A stretch of 64,000 nt of DNA, from NCBI GenBank assembly GCA_019635415.1, contig JAHBZN010000001.1, positions 1,397,953 through 1,461,952 on the forward strand, given 5' to 3'. The position numbers and the translations under genes are program-made. This document shows positions 30,765 through 38,317 of this stretch, one piece after another. The notes under the pieces were generated by a model. The model did no database searches and had not been told where the DNA came from. It saw nothing but the letters and a program-made list of their open reading frames with translations. Source of the stretch: Ramlibacter sp. (GTDB lineage: Bacteria; Pseudomonadota; Gammaproteobacteria; Burkholderiales; Burkholderiaceae_C). Each line of letters opens with the position of its first letter. Position 1 is the stretch's first letter.

Positions 30765-31118
30765 ATGACCCTCCTGAGCACCACGGCCATCGAGAGCTGG
30801 CACGCCCATGTCTACTTCGAGGCGGCCTCGCGCGATGCCGCGTGGGCCCTGCGCGAGCTGATCCAGGCGCAGCTGGGCGAGCGCATCCAGATGGGCCGAT
30901 TCCACGAGAAGCCGGTCGGTCCCCATCCGATGTGGAGCTATCAACTGGCATTCGATGCGGCGCAGTTCGCCGCGGTGGCCGGATGGCTCGCGCTGAATCA
31001 CGGGGCGCTGGACGTGTTCATGCACCCCAACACGGGCGACGCCCTGCGCGACCACCGCGACAGCGCGCTGTGGCTGGGCCGTTCCCACACGCTGGATCTG
31101 AAGGCCGTGGGCGGCTGA
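30765..31118 (+). CDS. DOPA 4,5-dioxygenase family protein
   Basis: A 117-residue protein of the DOPA 4,5-dioxygenase-like fold: W-H-A-H-V-Y-F near residues 12-18 carries two metal-ligand-type histidines, then M-G-R-F-H-E-K-P-V-G-P-H-P-M-W in the middle, and L-D-V-F-M-H-P-N-T-G-D near 84-94. Bacterial members are small extradiol-type enzymes or unknown. It starts 25 bases after trxC and is likely co-transcribed. The substrate is not known; catecholic compounds are plausible from the family. Confidence 0.88.
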   Translation: MTLLSTTAIESWHAHVYFEAASRDAAWALRELIQAQLGERIQMGRFHEKPVGPHPMWSYQLAFDAAQFAAVAGWLALNHGALDVFMHPNTGDALRDHRDSALWLGRSHTLDLKAVGG

Positions 31119-31123
31119 GGGAT

Positions 31124-31729
31124 TCAGGGGGCGCGGCCTGGGGCCAGCCCTAGCGCGTCGTACACCCGCAGGGCCGCATAGGCGTCGTTGGCCGCGTAAA
31201 CCAGCTGAGCCTCGGTCAGGCGCAGGCTGGCCCAGTTGGAGGTGCCGGCCTTCTTGGACTTGATGAAGCGCTGGTTGAACAGCACGGCCACCGCCCCCTT
31301 GACGCCCATGTCCTTGCGCCAGCCGTCGCGCCGGAAGACGGTGTTCAGGTCCAGCACATCCGTGGCGGGTACACCGAGCTTGCTCAGGATGCGCTTGTTG
31401 TCGTCCCCCAGGCCGAAGCCGGCCTTGACGATGCCCGGGGTCGCCAGCAGGCCGGCCACCACCTGGCGGCAGGGCAGGTCGTGCAGCTGGAAGACCCAGG
31501 CCCGTTCGCGCGTGGCCAGTTGCACCACGTGAGGGCCTTCGGAGACCTCGTCCTTGCGGAAGGTGGGCTTGGATTCGGTGTCAAAACCCCAGGCCGACAC
31601 CTGCAGGAGCTGCTTGCGGGCTTCCTCGGCCTGCGCCGCGGTGCTCACGAGGTGGATCTGCGACAGGCCCAGCCGCTCGAAGGGCGGCAACAGGTCGATT
31701 TCCTCGCGGGATGGAACGGTGCGCTGCAT
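31124..31729 (-). CDS. RNase D-like 3'-5' exonuclease
   Basis: A 201-residue DEDDy exonuclease domain. The acidic motifs are W-G-F-D-T-E (D and E of Exo I), V-K-A-G-F-G-L-G-D-D-N (Exo II) and V-Y-A-A-N-D-A-Y-A-A (Exo III with Y and D). It lacks the HRDC domains of full RNase D, so it is a stand-alone exonuclease acting on RNA or DNA ends. It follows the MFS transporter gene by 16 bases in the same direction. It converges with the DOPA-dioxygenase-like gene with only 5 bases between. Confidence 0.9.
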   Translation of the reverse strand: MQRTVPSREEIDLLPPFERLGLSQIHLVSTAAQAEEARKQLLQVSAWGFDTESKPTFRKDEVSEGPHVVQLATRERAWVFQLHDLPCRQVVAGLLATPGIVKAGFGLGDDNKRILSKLGVPATDVLDLNTVFRRDGWRKDMGVKGAVAVLFNQRFIKSKKAGTSNWASLRLTEAQLVYAANDAYAALRVYDALGLAPGRAP

Positions 31730-31745
31730 CTGGTGATGTTAGCGG

Positions 31746-32978
31746 TCAGGCGCGTGGCACCGGGACCGGGTACAGCCGGGCCATGCCGCCAAACAGCAGG
31801 GCGCCTGCCACTAGCGCCATCGCCGCGATGTCGAGCGACTGCGTGAAGCCCTGGCCCGCGTTGGGTGCGCGGGCCAGCAGGGCCGCCGCCAGCGGTGGCC
31901 CGATGATCTGGCCAACGCCGTACATCGCCGTCAGCAACCCCATCAGGCTGGCCGGCGCTTCGGGCCGCAGGCGCCGCACTTCCTGCATGGCGAAGTAGGT
32001 GATGGTGGTGAAGGGCAGTCCCAGCAGCAGGCTCCCGGCAGCAAAGCCGAGAAGGCTGGGGCTCCACACGCCCACGGCAATGCCCAGGGCCTGAACGAGG
32101 TAGCAGGCCACCAGCCGCAGTCGCAGGTCGCCCGCGCTGCGCAGGCGCGAGGCGATGATGGCACCTACGACCACACCAGCGCCGAAAATGGGCCAGAACA
32201 GGTCCAGCCACGGTGAACCCGGCAGGGCCTGGCGTGCGATCACGGGCAGGAAGGTGGCGGTGATGATGTAGCCGAACCCCGCCAGCCCATAGGCGAGGGT
32301 GAGCAGCGCGATCTCGCCGCGGTCCCGGCGCGCGGGCACCGGGACGGCGCCCGCAGCGGCGGGGGGGGCCGCCGGCAGGTCGCTGGCCGGGCTGAACACA
32401 GGCCACATCACGGCCGTGAGGGCCGCTGCGAGTCCGCCAAAAATCAGCCAGCCTGTGGCGGCCGACCAGCCCAGCGCCACCATGCCGCTTGCCGCCAGCC
32501 CACTGAGCACGATGCCGCCCCCCGGGCCCGTGTAGATCACGGCACCCATGGCGGGCAGGCCCTGGCGCGAGAGCTGGCCCAGGCACCAGCCCGAGGTGTA
32601 GACGAACACCAGCGCGCTGGCCACGCCGGCCGCAAACCGCAGCAGCGGCCAGGCTGCCGCCCAGGGCATCGCCATGCCCAGCGTGAGCAGCGTGGTGGCG
32701 GCCAGGCCGGTACGGACCATGGCCGGGCCATTGACCGCAGGCAGCGGTGCGAGCCGGCGCCACAGCCAGGGCTGCAGGGTGCATAGCAAGGCCCCCACCA
32801 GATAGCCCAGGTAGTTGGCGCTGGCGAGCCAGCTTGCGGCCGGCAGGGTGATCACGCCGTCGGCCAGCATCATCGGCAGCAGGGGGGTGAAGGCAAACCG
32901 GCCGATGCCCATGGCCACCGCCAAGGACAACAGGCCTGCCACGGCGATGCGCCGCGGGCTCAGGGAAGGGGGGCTCAT
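31746..32978 (-). CDS. YbfB/YjiJ-family MFS transporter
   Basis: A 410-residue membrane protein with 12 predicted helices. The N-terminus shows the family signature G-I-G-R-F-A-F-T-P-L-L-P-M-M near residues 22-35, and the central G-P-G-G-G-I segment and later G-L-P-F-T-T-I-T-Y-F-A-M are typical of the YbfB group. Substrates of this group are unknown. ATG 32978 is chosen because the first helix follows at once. The exonuclease gene 16 bases downstream may share its transcript. Confidence 0.9.
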   Translation of the reverse strand: MSPPSLSPRRIAVAGLLSLAVAMGIGRFAFTPLLPMMLADGVITLPAASWLASANYLGYLVGALLCTLQPWLWRRLAPLPAVNGPAMVRTGLAATTLLTLGMAMPWAAAWPLLRFAAGVASALVFVYTSGWCLGQLSRQGLPAMGAVIYTGPGGGIVLSGLAASGMVALGWSAATGWLIFGGLAAALTAVMWPVFSPASDLPAAPPAAAGAVPVPARRDRGEIALLTLAYGLAGFGYIITATFLPVIARQALPGSPWLDLFWPIFGAGVVVGAIIASRLRSAGDLRLRLVACYLVQALGIAVGVWSPSLLGFAAGSLLLGLPFTTITYFAMQEVRRLRPEAPASLMGLLTAMYGVGQIIGPPLAAALLARAPNAGQGFTQSLDIAAMALVAGALLFGGMARLYPVPVPRA

Positions 32979-33074
32979 AAGTGCCCGGATTGTCCCAGCA
33001 CCGGTGTGTCCTTGCCGCGCGCGGGGCATCGGGCTACCATGGGCGAGACGCCACCCACAGCCCCAGGAAGCCCC

Positions 33075-33704
33075 ATGCCACAGCTCATCGCATCGGTCGA
33101 AGGCGTAGAAATCAAGCACGTCTACCTGACCAAGGACCGCACCACCCTGGGCCGCCGGCCCGGCAATGACATCGTGCTTGACAACCTCGCGGTCAGCGGC
33201 GATCACTGCGCCTTCGAACTGCATGGCCTGGCGGATGTGAGCGTCGAGGACCTGCACAGCACGAACGGGACCTTCGTCAACAACCGCAAGGTGGTCGGGC
33301 CGCACAAGCTCGTTGACGGCGACGTCATCGCCATCGGCAAGTTCCGCATCCAGTATCTGGCTGCCTCGGAGCAGCCCAGCAATTTCTCAGCTACCTCGGC
33401 GATGAAGCTCGACCCCGCCGCAGGGGCCGGCGACGGCGTCAAGCACGCCAGCCTGAGGGTGTTGTCCGGCTCGTCCGCCGGCATCGAGGTCCCCGTGGTC
33501 AAGGCCGTGACGACCTTTGGCAAGCCCGGTGTGTCGGTGGTGGCCATTTCGCACCGGCGCAACGGCTACTACGTGGCCCACATGGACGGCGACGCCCGGC
33601 CACTGCTCAACGACGTGCCGATCGGCGCCGATCCGTTGCTGCTGTCCAACCACGACGTGCTCGAACTGGCCGGCACCAAATTGCTCTTCCTGTGGAAAGA
33701 GTGA
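33075..33704 (+). CDS. FHA-domain protein
   Basis: A 209-residue cytosolic protein. The FHA domain at the N-terminus has G27-R28 (T-L-G-R-R-P-G-N-D-I), S-G-D-H (S41, H44) and S-T-N-G-T-F-V (N64), the phosphothreonine-binding residues. After a linker a second beta-rich region (F-G-K-P-G-V-S-V-V-A-I-S-H-R-R-N-G) resembles a degenerate FHA repeat with a missing serine-histidine pair. It should bind a phosphothreonine partner, but no Ser/Thr kinase or type VI secretion genes are adjacent. It ends K-L-L-F-L-W-K-E. An interspersed-repeat fragment follows. Confidence 0.9.
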   Translation: MPQLIASVEGVEIKHVYLTKDRTTLGRRPGNDIVLDNLAVSGDHCAFELHGLADVSVEDLHSTNGTFVNNRKVVGPHKLVDGDVIAIGKFRIQYLAASEQPSNFSATSAMKLDPAAGAGDGVKHASLRVLSGSSAGIEVPVVKAVTTFGKPGVSVVAISHRRNGYYVAHMDGDARPLLNDVPIGADPLLLSNHDVLELAGTKLLFLWKE

Positions 33705-33753
33705 GACGAATTCCAGCCGGAAACGGCATCAGCCCATGGCAGTTGGGCCTGTC

Positions 33754-33776
33754 CTGCTATCAAATGCGTAGCGGCT
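33754..33776 (+). repeat. Partial interspersed repeat (left module only)
   Basis: CTGCTATCAAATGCGTAGCGG carries the left module seen at 13443 and 43344 (GCTAT, A-rich spacer, TAGC) without the AAGGGCTACAG part. It lies in the intergenic space after the FHA gene. Confidence 0.45.
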
Positions 33777-33837
33777 CGCGATCTGGTGCGGCACAATCGG
33801 CCGCCAGCGGTCCCTTCCTGCCTCCTTTGACTGTTTC

Positions 33838-34482
33838 ATGAAAATCATCAAGAACCTGTTCTCCCGGCCGTCCGCGACCGCTGCTTCCGTGCCGCCCACG
33901 GAGCCGCCGTCGCAACCCGACGGCCATGAAGATTCCCGCGTGACCGAGCTGGGGCCCCAGGCGGCCACCCGGCGCGAGCTCGTGCGGGTGCTGGTACGCG
34001 ACACGCTGCGTTACTGCGGCATTCCGGAGGGCTGGGTCGAGTGCCAGGTGCTCGTCGTCAACACCAGCCGGGGGGACACGCACCTGCACGCGCGCCTGGT
34101 CATCCGGCACTGGGACGAGCAGTTGCTGCGCTACGCGATGGCCTTCGAGCGCCGGCTGATGGGCGAGATCGAACACTTCGAGCCGCAGGCCTCGCAGTGG
34201 CTGCACAGCATCACCTGGCAGTTCAAGGCGGACGACTGCCCGTATCCGGACATGCCGCCAGTGGAGTCGTGGACCGGCGGGACGCCAGCCGAAGCCGCGA
34301 TCGAGCCCGAACCGGAACCGGAACCGGAACCGGAGTCGGAGCCGGAGCCGGAGCCGGAGCCGGTCGACGAAGTCCAGGAAGACCTGGCGCGCCTGTTTGC
34401 CGTGCGTGACTCGGCCCTGGCCGAACTCAAGGCCGGCGACAACGAGATCCACCCCGATTTCCGCCCCACCCAACCTGGCTGA
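33838..34482 (+). CDS. Protein of unknown function with acidic Glu-Pro repeat
   Basis: A 214-residue protein. Residues about 40-140 form a likely alpha/beta domain (R-E-L-V-R-V-L-V-R-D-T-L-R-Y-C-G-I-P, W-V-E-C-Q-V-L, H-A-R-L-V-I-R-H-W). A run of Glu-Pro dipeptides follows (about 155-177), encoded by a CCGGAA/CCGGAG hexanucleotide tract near 34303-34368 that could change length by slippage. A short helical tail ends P-D-F-R-P-T-Q-P-G. I do not recognise the domain. The next gene starts 6 bases after the stop. Confidence 0.75.
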   Translation: MKIIKNLFSRPSATAASVPPTEPPSQPDGHEDSRVTELGPQAATRRELVRVLVRDTLRYCGIPEGWVECQVLVVNTSRGDTHLHARLVIRHWDEQLLRYAMAFERRLMGEIEHFEPQASQWLHSITWQFKADDCPYPDMPPVESWTGGTPAEAAIEPEPEPEPEPESEPEPEPEPVDEVQEDLARLFAVRDSALAELKAGDNEIHPDFRPTQPG

Positions 34483-34488
34483 GCCACG

Positions 34489-34821
34489 GTGCCGCGCGCC
34501 CGTCGCAGCCACCACCACGTGTACGTCGTCGAGCTGTCCGACGAAGTCTGGAATCACGCGCGCTTTCGTCAGGCCAACCCGCACTACCAACTGGGCCAGC
34601 CTTTTGTCTACGTGGGGATGACCGGGCTGGACCCGGACCTGCGCTTTGACAAGCACAAGGCCGGCATCCAGGCCAACCGCTACGTGCAGTTGTTTGGCTT
34701 GCGGCTGCTGCCGCAACTGTACGAACGCTACAACCCCCTGAGCTACCAGGACGCGCAGGCCCTGGAGGTGGAGCTGGGCATTGCCCTGCGCGCGCGCGGC
34801 TACGGGGTCTGGCAGGCCTGA
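34489..34821 (+). CDS. GIY-YIG-like small protein
   Basis: A 110-residue protein from GTG 34489. The strands H-V-Y-V-V-E-L and F-V-Y-V-G-M-T-G, then R-F-D-K-H-K-A-G and a later E in A-L-E-V-E-L-G-I-A-L-R-A-R-G-Y, follow the order of GIY-YIG nuclease elements (Y/Y-V-G-x-T, R, H and E). The match is loose and the first GIY tripeptide is V-Y-V, so nuclease activity is not certain. It sits 6 bases after the Glu-Pro repeat gene and abuts the convergent aldo/keto reductase stop. Confidence 0.65.
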   Translation: MPRARRSHHHVYVVELSDEVWNHARFRQANPHYQLGQPFVYVGMTGLDPDLRFDKHKAGIQANRYVQLFGLRLLPQLYERYNPLSYQDAQALEVELGIALRARGYGVWQA

Positions 34822-35823
34822 TCAGGCGCGTCGCGGATACAGCGGGTAGGCCGGGTCGCTGTAGCCCGGCGTGGACGGGTGTCCCGGGGCGACGAGGGTG
34901 TTGACCAGCGCTTCGTCCTCATCGGTCAGCACGTAGTCCAGCGCGGGCAGGTAGTCCTTCCACTGCGCGAGCGTGCGCGGCCCGGCGATCACGCTGCTGA
35001 CCGCGTGGTGGGCGAGCACCCAGGCCACGGCCAGCTGGGCCACCGTGGCGCCCTTGGCCTGCGCATGCTGCTGCAGCGTCTGCGCGATGCGCAGCGATTC
35101 ATCGCGCAGCTCGGTTTCGTTGATGCGCTTGTCGCCGCGGGCAGCGCGCGAGCCGGCCTCGGGGGCCACGCCGGGCTGGTACTTGCCGGTCAGCACGCCG
35201 CGGGCGATCGGGCTGTAGGGCACCACGCCAATGCCGTGGTGCTCGCAGGCCGGCAGGATTTCGACCTCGGGCATGCGGTTCAGCAGGTTGTAGTACGGCT
35301 GGCACACGACGGGGCCGGGCATGCCGATGTCGCGCGCCAGGCGCACCATCTCGGCAATGCGCCAGCCGCGGAAGTTGGACAGGCCCCAGGCCCGGATCTT
35401 GCCGGCCGCGAGCAGGGCCTGCAGCGCGTACAGCGGCTCCTCGAGGTCCATGCCGTTGTAGTCACGGTGCAGGTACAGCACGTCGACGCAATCGGTCTTC
35501 AGCCGCCGCAGGGAAGCCTCGACTTCGCGCAACATCCAGCTTCGCGAGTAGTGGCCCTCGTTCACGCGGTCGGACATGGCGTTGCCCAGCTTGGTCGCCA
35601 GCACCCACTGATGGCGCTGGCCGTCGAGCAACCCGCCCAGCATGGTTTCGGAGGCGCCCTTGGTGTAGACGTCGGCCGTGTCGATGAAGTTGACACCGTG
35701 CTCCGCCGCATGCGCGACGATGCTGGCCGCTTCGCGGGCGTCGGTCTGGTCGCCGAACATCATCGTGCCGAGGCACAGGGTGGATACTTTCAGGTTGCTT
35801 TTGCCGAGGCGGCGGTAGTGCAT
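34822..35823 (-). CDS. Aldo/keto reductase
   Basis: A 333-residue NADP-dependent oxidoreductase. The tetrad is visible: D and Y in F-I-D-T-A-D-V-Y, K in L-A-T-K-L-G, and H in Y-L-H-R-D. The cofactor-binding C-terminal part has V-I-A-G-P-R-T near residue 290. The sequence resembles the YajO/Tas-like group. It stands between the GIY-YIG-like gene and the FYVE-type gene. The substrate is unknown. Confidence 0.93.
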   Translation of the reverse strand: MHYRRLGKSNLKVSTLCLGTMMFGDQTDAREAASIVAHAAEHGVNFIDTADVYTKGASETMLGGLLDGQRHQWVLATKLGNAMSDRVNEGHYSRSWMLREVEASLRRLKTDCVDVLYLHRDYNGMDLEEPLYALQALLAAGKIRAWGLSNFRGWRIAEMVRLARDIGMPGPVVCQPYYNLLNRMPEVEILPACEHHGIGVVPYSPIARGVLTGKYQPGVAPEAGSRAARGDKRINETELRDESLRIAQTLQQHAQAKGATVAQLAVAWVLAHHAVSSVIAGPRTLAQWKDYLPALDYVLTDEDEALVNTLVAPGHPSTPGYSDPAYPLYPRRA

Positions 35824-35892
35824 GGTGAGGCTCCTTAGGAGGGCGACCTTACCGCCAAACGCGCGCGCCTGCTCGGCGGGCCCGCCGGGCGG

Positions 35893-36795
35893 TCAGGGCG
35901 GCACCGGGCAGCAGCGCTGGCACACCCGCACACGGCCCGCGCTGCGGGCCAGCGGCACGGTGTTGGGCCGGGTGGCGGGTAGCGTGACGAAGCGCGTCAG
36001 CGAGGAGTGGTCGTCGCAGAAGATGTCGCCGCAGCAGCGGCAATGGTGGCGCCGCTTGAAGACGCCGAACTGCGCATTGCACTGCGCGCAGCCCGCGCGG
36101 GTGTTGTCGGCGCGCCAGGCCTGGCGCCCACCGGGGTGGCGGACCACGAGCGAATCACGGCGGTTGCGCAGGATGGCCTGGATGTAGTCCTTGTGCTCCT
36201 GGTGGACGCCGGTGAGGTTGATCCGGTCCACGGTGAGCCCGTTCAGGGGGTGGCCACCGGAGTAGCCACCGTTGTAGATGCGTACGTCAGGCTGGTTCGG
36301 GAAATGCTCGATGGTCGCGCCTTCGATCTCCAGCCACCAATGGGTCCAGTTGGGGTACGGGGTGTTGGGCGCGCCATACACGGCCAATTGGTACTGGCCT
36401 GCGCCGCCCATTTGAAGGCCGTTGGCCTCGATGGCCAGGTGGATGAGCTCCACGCGGCAGGCGTTGGCGTTTCCGGCCTCGGCGAACCGGTCCCGGATCG
36501 CCCGCAGCTTGCGCATGTTGCTGCGGGTCTGGAACCATTCGTTGCCCAGTTGGGGCGGGCAGTTGACCTGGGGGTCCGCTGCCACGGCCGAGCAGTAGTC
36601 GAACATGCGTGTGGGGTCCACGCAGATGTGGCGGTAGCCGCTCAGTGTCCAGTTCCAGCAGGCCAGATTGAGCTTGCCGCCAGGACCACTCAGGGCATTG
36701 GGCGCGGGCCAGGGCGGGGCAGGCACCCGCAGGTCCTGCCACCGGTTGCCCATGTTGCGCAGCACGGTGATTGCCCATGCATCGAGAACTGCCAT
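35893..36795 (-). CDS. Protein with C-terminal FYVE-type zinc finger
   Basis: A 300-residue protein in two parts. The C-terminal part (about 224-297) matches a FYVE finger: W227-x-x-D230, C236-x-x-C239, R-R-H-H-C-R at 248-253, C255, C260, H263 in place of the sixth cysteine, and R290-V-C292 with C295. All three lipid-contact motifs of eukaryotic PI3P-binding FYVE domains are there. The N-terminal 200 residues have no signal peptide; a C113 ... H152 ... D170 order in CRVELIHLAIEANG and HWWLEIEG recalls transglutaminase/papain-like enzymes, but this is tentative. FYVE fingers are rare in bacteria. An effector or a horizontally acquired gene is possible. Confidence 0.8.
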   Translation of the reverse strand: MAVLDAWAITVLRNMGNRWQDLRVPAPPWPAPNALSGPGGKLNLACWNWTLSGYRHICVDPTRMFDYCSAVAADPQVNCPPQLGNEWFQTRSNMRKLRAIRDRFAEAGNANACRVELIHLAIEANGLQMGGAGQYQLAVYGAPNTPYPNWTHWWLEIEGATIEHFPNQPDVRIYNGGYSGGHPLNGLTVDRINLTGVHQEHKDYIQAILRNRRDSLVVRHPGGRQAWRADNTRAGCAQCNAQFGVFKRRHHCRCCGDIFCDDHSSLTRFVTLPATRPNTVPLARSAGRVRVCQRCCPVPP

Positions 36796-36908
36796 GACCG
36801 CCCCCTGTTCGCCGGCCCACCGGGGCCTGCGCAGGCGATTCTGCGGCGTGGCGGCCGCCCGCGGCTGTGAACTTTGAGCGGCAGGCGTTGTGCGGAATGG
36901 GCCCGGTT

Positions 36909-37202
36909 TCAGGCCGCCAGTTGCCGGGGGCGCTGGAACGCCGGGCGGCTCACCAGGGGCTGCGCCGCTGGCAGCGCGCTGCGTACGGTGACGCGGGACG
37001 CCTGCAGTGCGTAGACGATGGCGCGGCGGTGGTCCGTCGCCGTGAAGCTGGCGTCGGGTTCGAGCACGATGTCGCGCGGGTCGTTGTCCAGCGTGATCCA
37101 GACGGCGCCTTCGCGGCAGGTGATCTGCACGCCAGCGGCGTCGGCCACGCTGAACAGCGCGCGGCGGTCAAGGCTCATGTCATAGCAGGCGGTGGTGGAC
37201 AT
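36909..37202 (-). CDS. DUF2917-family protein
   Basis: A 97-residue cytosolic protein. The core, S-V-A-D-A-A-G-V-Q-I-T-C-R-E-G-A-V-W-I-T-L-D-N-D-P-R-D, then L-E-P-D-A-S-F, is the typical DUF2917 beta-helical, cupin-like pattern. ATG 37202 is chosen over 37214 because GGAG lies 6 bases before it, while the upstream ATG has no ribosome-binding site. It is divergent from a LysR regulator with a dyad between them, an arrangement I recall as common in Burkholderiales. The function is unknown. Confidence 0.85.
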   Translation of the reverse strand: MSTTACYDMSLDRRALFSVADAAGVQITCREGAVWITLDNDPRDIVLEPDASFTATDHRRAIVYALQASRVTVRSALPAAQPLVSRPAFQRPRQLAA

Positions 37203-37217
37203 GGTGAACTCCATAGC

Positions 37218-37232
37218 ATTCTCAATGAGAAT
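37218..37232 (+). promoter_or_regulatory. Perfect dyad ATTCTCA-A-TGAGAAT in DUF2917/lysR promoter
   Basis: The 15-base palindrome lies between the two divergent start codons, 16 bases from one and 53 from the other, and fits the T-N11-A rule of LysR-type sites. A second, looser ATTCT...AGAAT pair spans 37276-37299 across the lysR start. The sequence AATGAGAATGAAT also has some likeness to a Fur box, so Fur control cannot be excluded. Confidence 0.5.
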
Positions 37233-37284
37233 GAATATACTGATGCTCGATCGCCTGTTCAAACGGTGAATAGGAATTCTTGAC

Positions 37285-38247
37285 ATGCGAAATGAGAATG
37301 CGAAACCACTGGCTGAGCACCTCTCCACCCACCCTCGCGGGGCGCTCCCGCCGCTGGACCTGCTGCTCAGCTTCGAAGCCGCAACGCGGCATCTGAGCTT
37401 CACACTGGCGGCGCGCGAGCTGTTCCTGACCCAGTCCGCCGTGAGCCGCCAGATCCAGCAGATCGAGGCCCACCTGGGTGTGCCGCTGTTCGAGCGGCGC
37501 CACCGCGCCCTGGTGCTGACTGAAGGCGGGCTGGTGCTGCAACGTGCGGTGGTGGATTGCCTGGAGCGACTGCGCGATGCCACGGCGCGCGTGCGCTCGG
37601 CTGGCGCGTCGCGCCAGGTGGCCATGACCTGCACCCCCGGCTTTGCCTCGCTCTGGCTGATTCCGAGGCTGGCCCGCTTCACGGCGAGCCACCCGGCGGT
37701 GGATGTGCGCATTTCCGCCACGCTGGACCTGCTGGACCTGCAGCGCAGCCAGGTGGACTTGGCCGTGCGCTTCTGTCCGATCGCCGACGGGGAGGGCGCG
37801 GGGCCGCCGCTGTTCGAGGAGACGGTGGTGCCGGTCTGCGCACCCTCGCTCGCGCACGGCGCCCTGCCGCTGCGCCGGCCCGCCGACCTGGCGCATCACA
37901 CGCTGCTGGCGGTCGACATGCCCCAGGGCATGGCCTTGACGTCGGACTGGGAGCCCTGGCTGAACGTCATGGGCCTGCCCGAACTGCGCATGAAGAACAC
38001 CATGCGCTTTACCCAGTACGCCGACGCCGTGGCCGCCGCCGTGGCAGGGCAGGGCGTGGTGATCGGCCGCCTGCCGCTGCTCGCCGAATTGCTGCGCGAT
38101 GGCCGGCTGGTGGCGCCGTTTGGAGGCGGCGCCGTGTCGCGCCGGGGGTATTTCGTGATGCTGAGTCCGCGCGCCGCGCTCAATGCCGATGCGCAGGACC
38201 TGGTGCGCTGGCTGCGCGCGGAGGCCGAGGCCGCGGGCGGCGCTTGA
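37285..38247 (+). CDS. LysR-family transcriptional regulator (GcvA-like)
   Basis: A 320-residue LysR regulator. The HTH reads L-S-F-T-L-A-A-R-E-L-F-L-T-Q-S-A-V-S-R-Q-I-Q-Q-I-E, and P-L-F-E-R-R-H-R completes the domain. The C-terminal effector domain includes D-L-A-V-R-F-C and the G-Q-G-V-V-I-G-R-L-P-L segment, as in the GcvA/AmpR branch. It is divergent from the DUF2917 gene and probably regulates it and itself through the dyad at 37218. The effector is unknown. Confidence 0.92.
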   Translation: MRNENAKPLAEHLSTHPRGALPPLDLLLSFEAATRHLSFTLAARELFLTQSAVSRQIQQIEAHLGVPLFERRHRALVLTEGGLVLQRAVVDCLERLRDATARVRSAGASRQVAMTCTPGFASLWLIPRLARFTASHPAVDVRISATLDLLDLQRSQVDLAVRFCPIADGEGAGPPLFEETVVPVCAPSLAHGALPLRRPADLAHHTLLAVDMPQGMALTSDWEPWLNVMGLPELRMKNTMRFTQYADAVAAAVAGQGVVIGRLPLLAELLRDGRLVAPFGGGAVSRRGYFVMLSPRAALNADAQDLVRWLRAEAEAAGGA

Positions 38248-38268
38248 ACGCGGCGCGACCGTCAATTT

Positions 38269-38280
38269 CCACTATAGTGG
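38269..38280 (+). promoter_or_regulatory. Perfect 12-bp palindrome CCACTATAGTGG before phoD
   Basis: The palindrome lies 38 bases upstream of the phoD start and contains TATAGT, which could serve as a -10 element. No good -35 is found at the expected distance. It may be a regulator site overlapping the promoter. Confidence 0.35.
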
Positions 38281-38317
38281 TCCGCACCCGGGCCCGGCCC
38301 ATCCCCAAAGCCCCACC

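Noticed and set aside
34303..34368. CRISPR-like or tandem-repeat array
   Set aside because: It is a short hexanucleotide tract inside a coding frame that encodes Glu-Pro dipeptides, without spacers.
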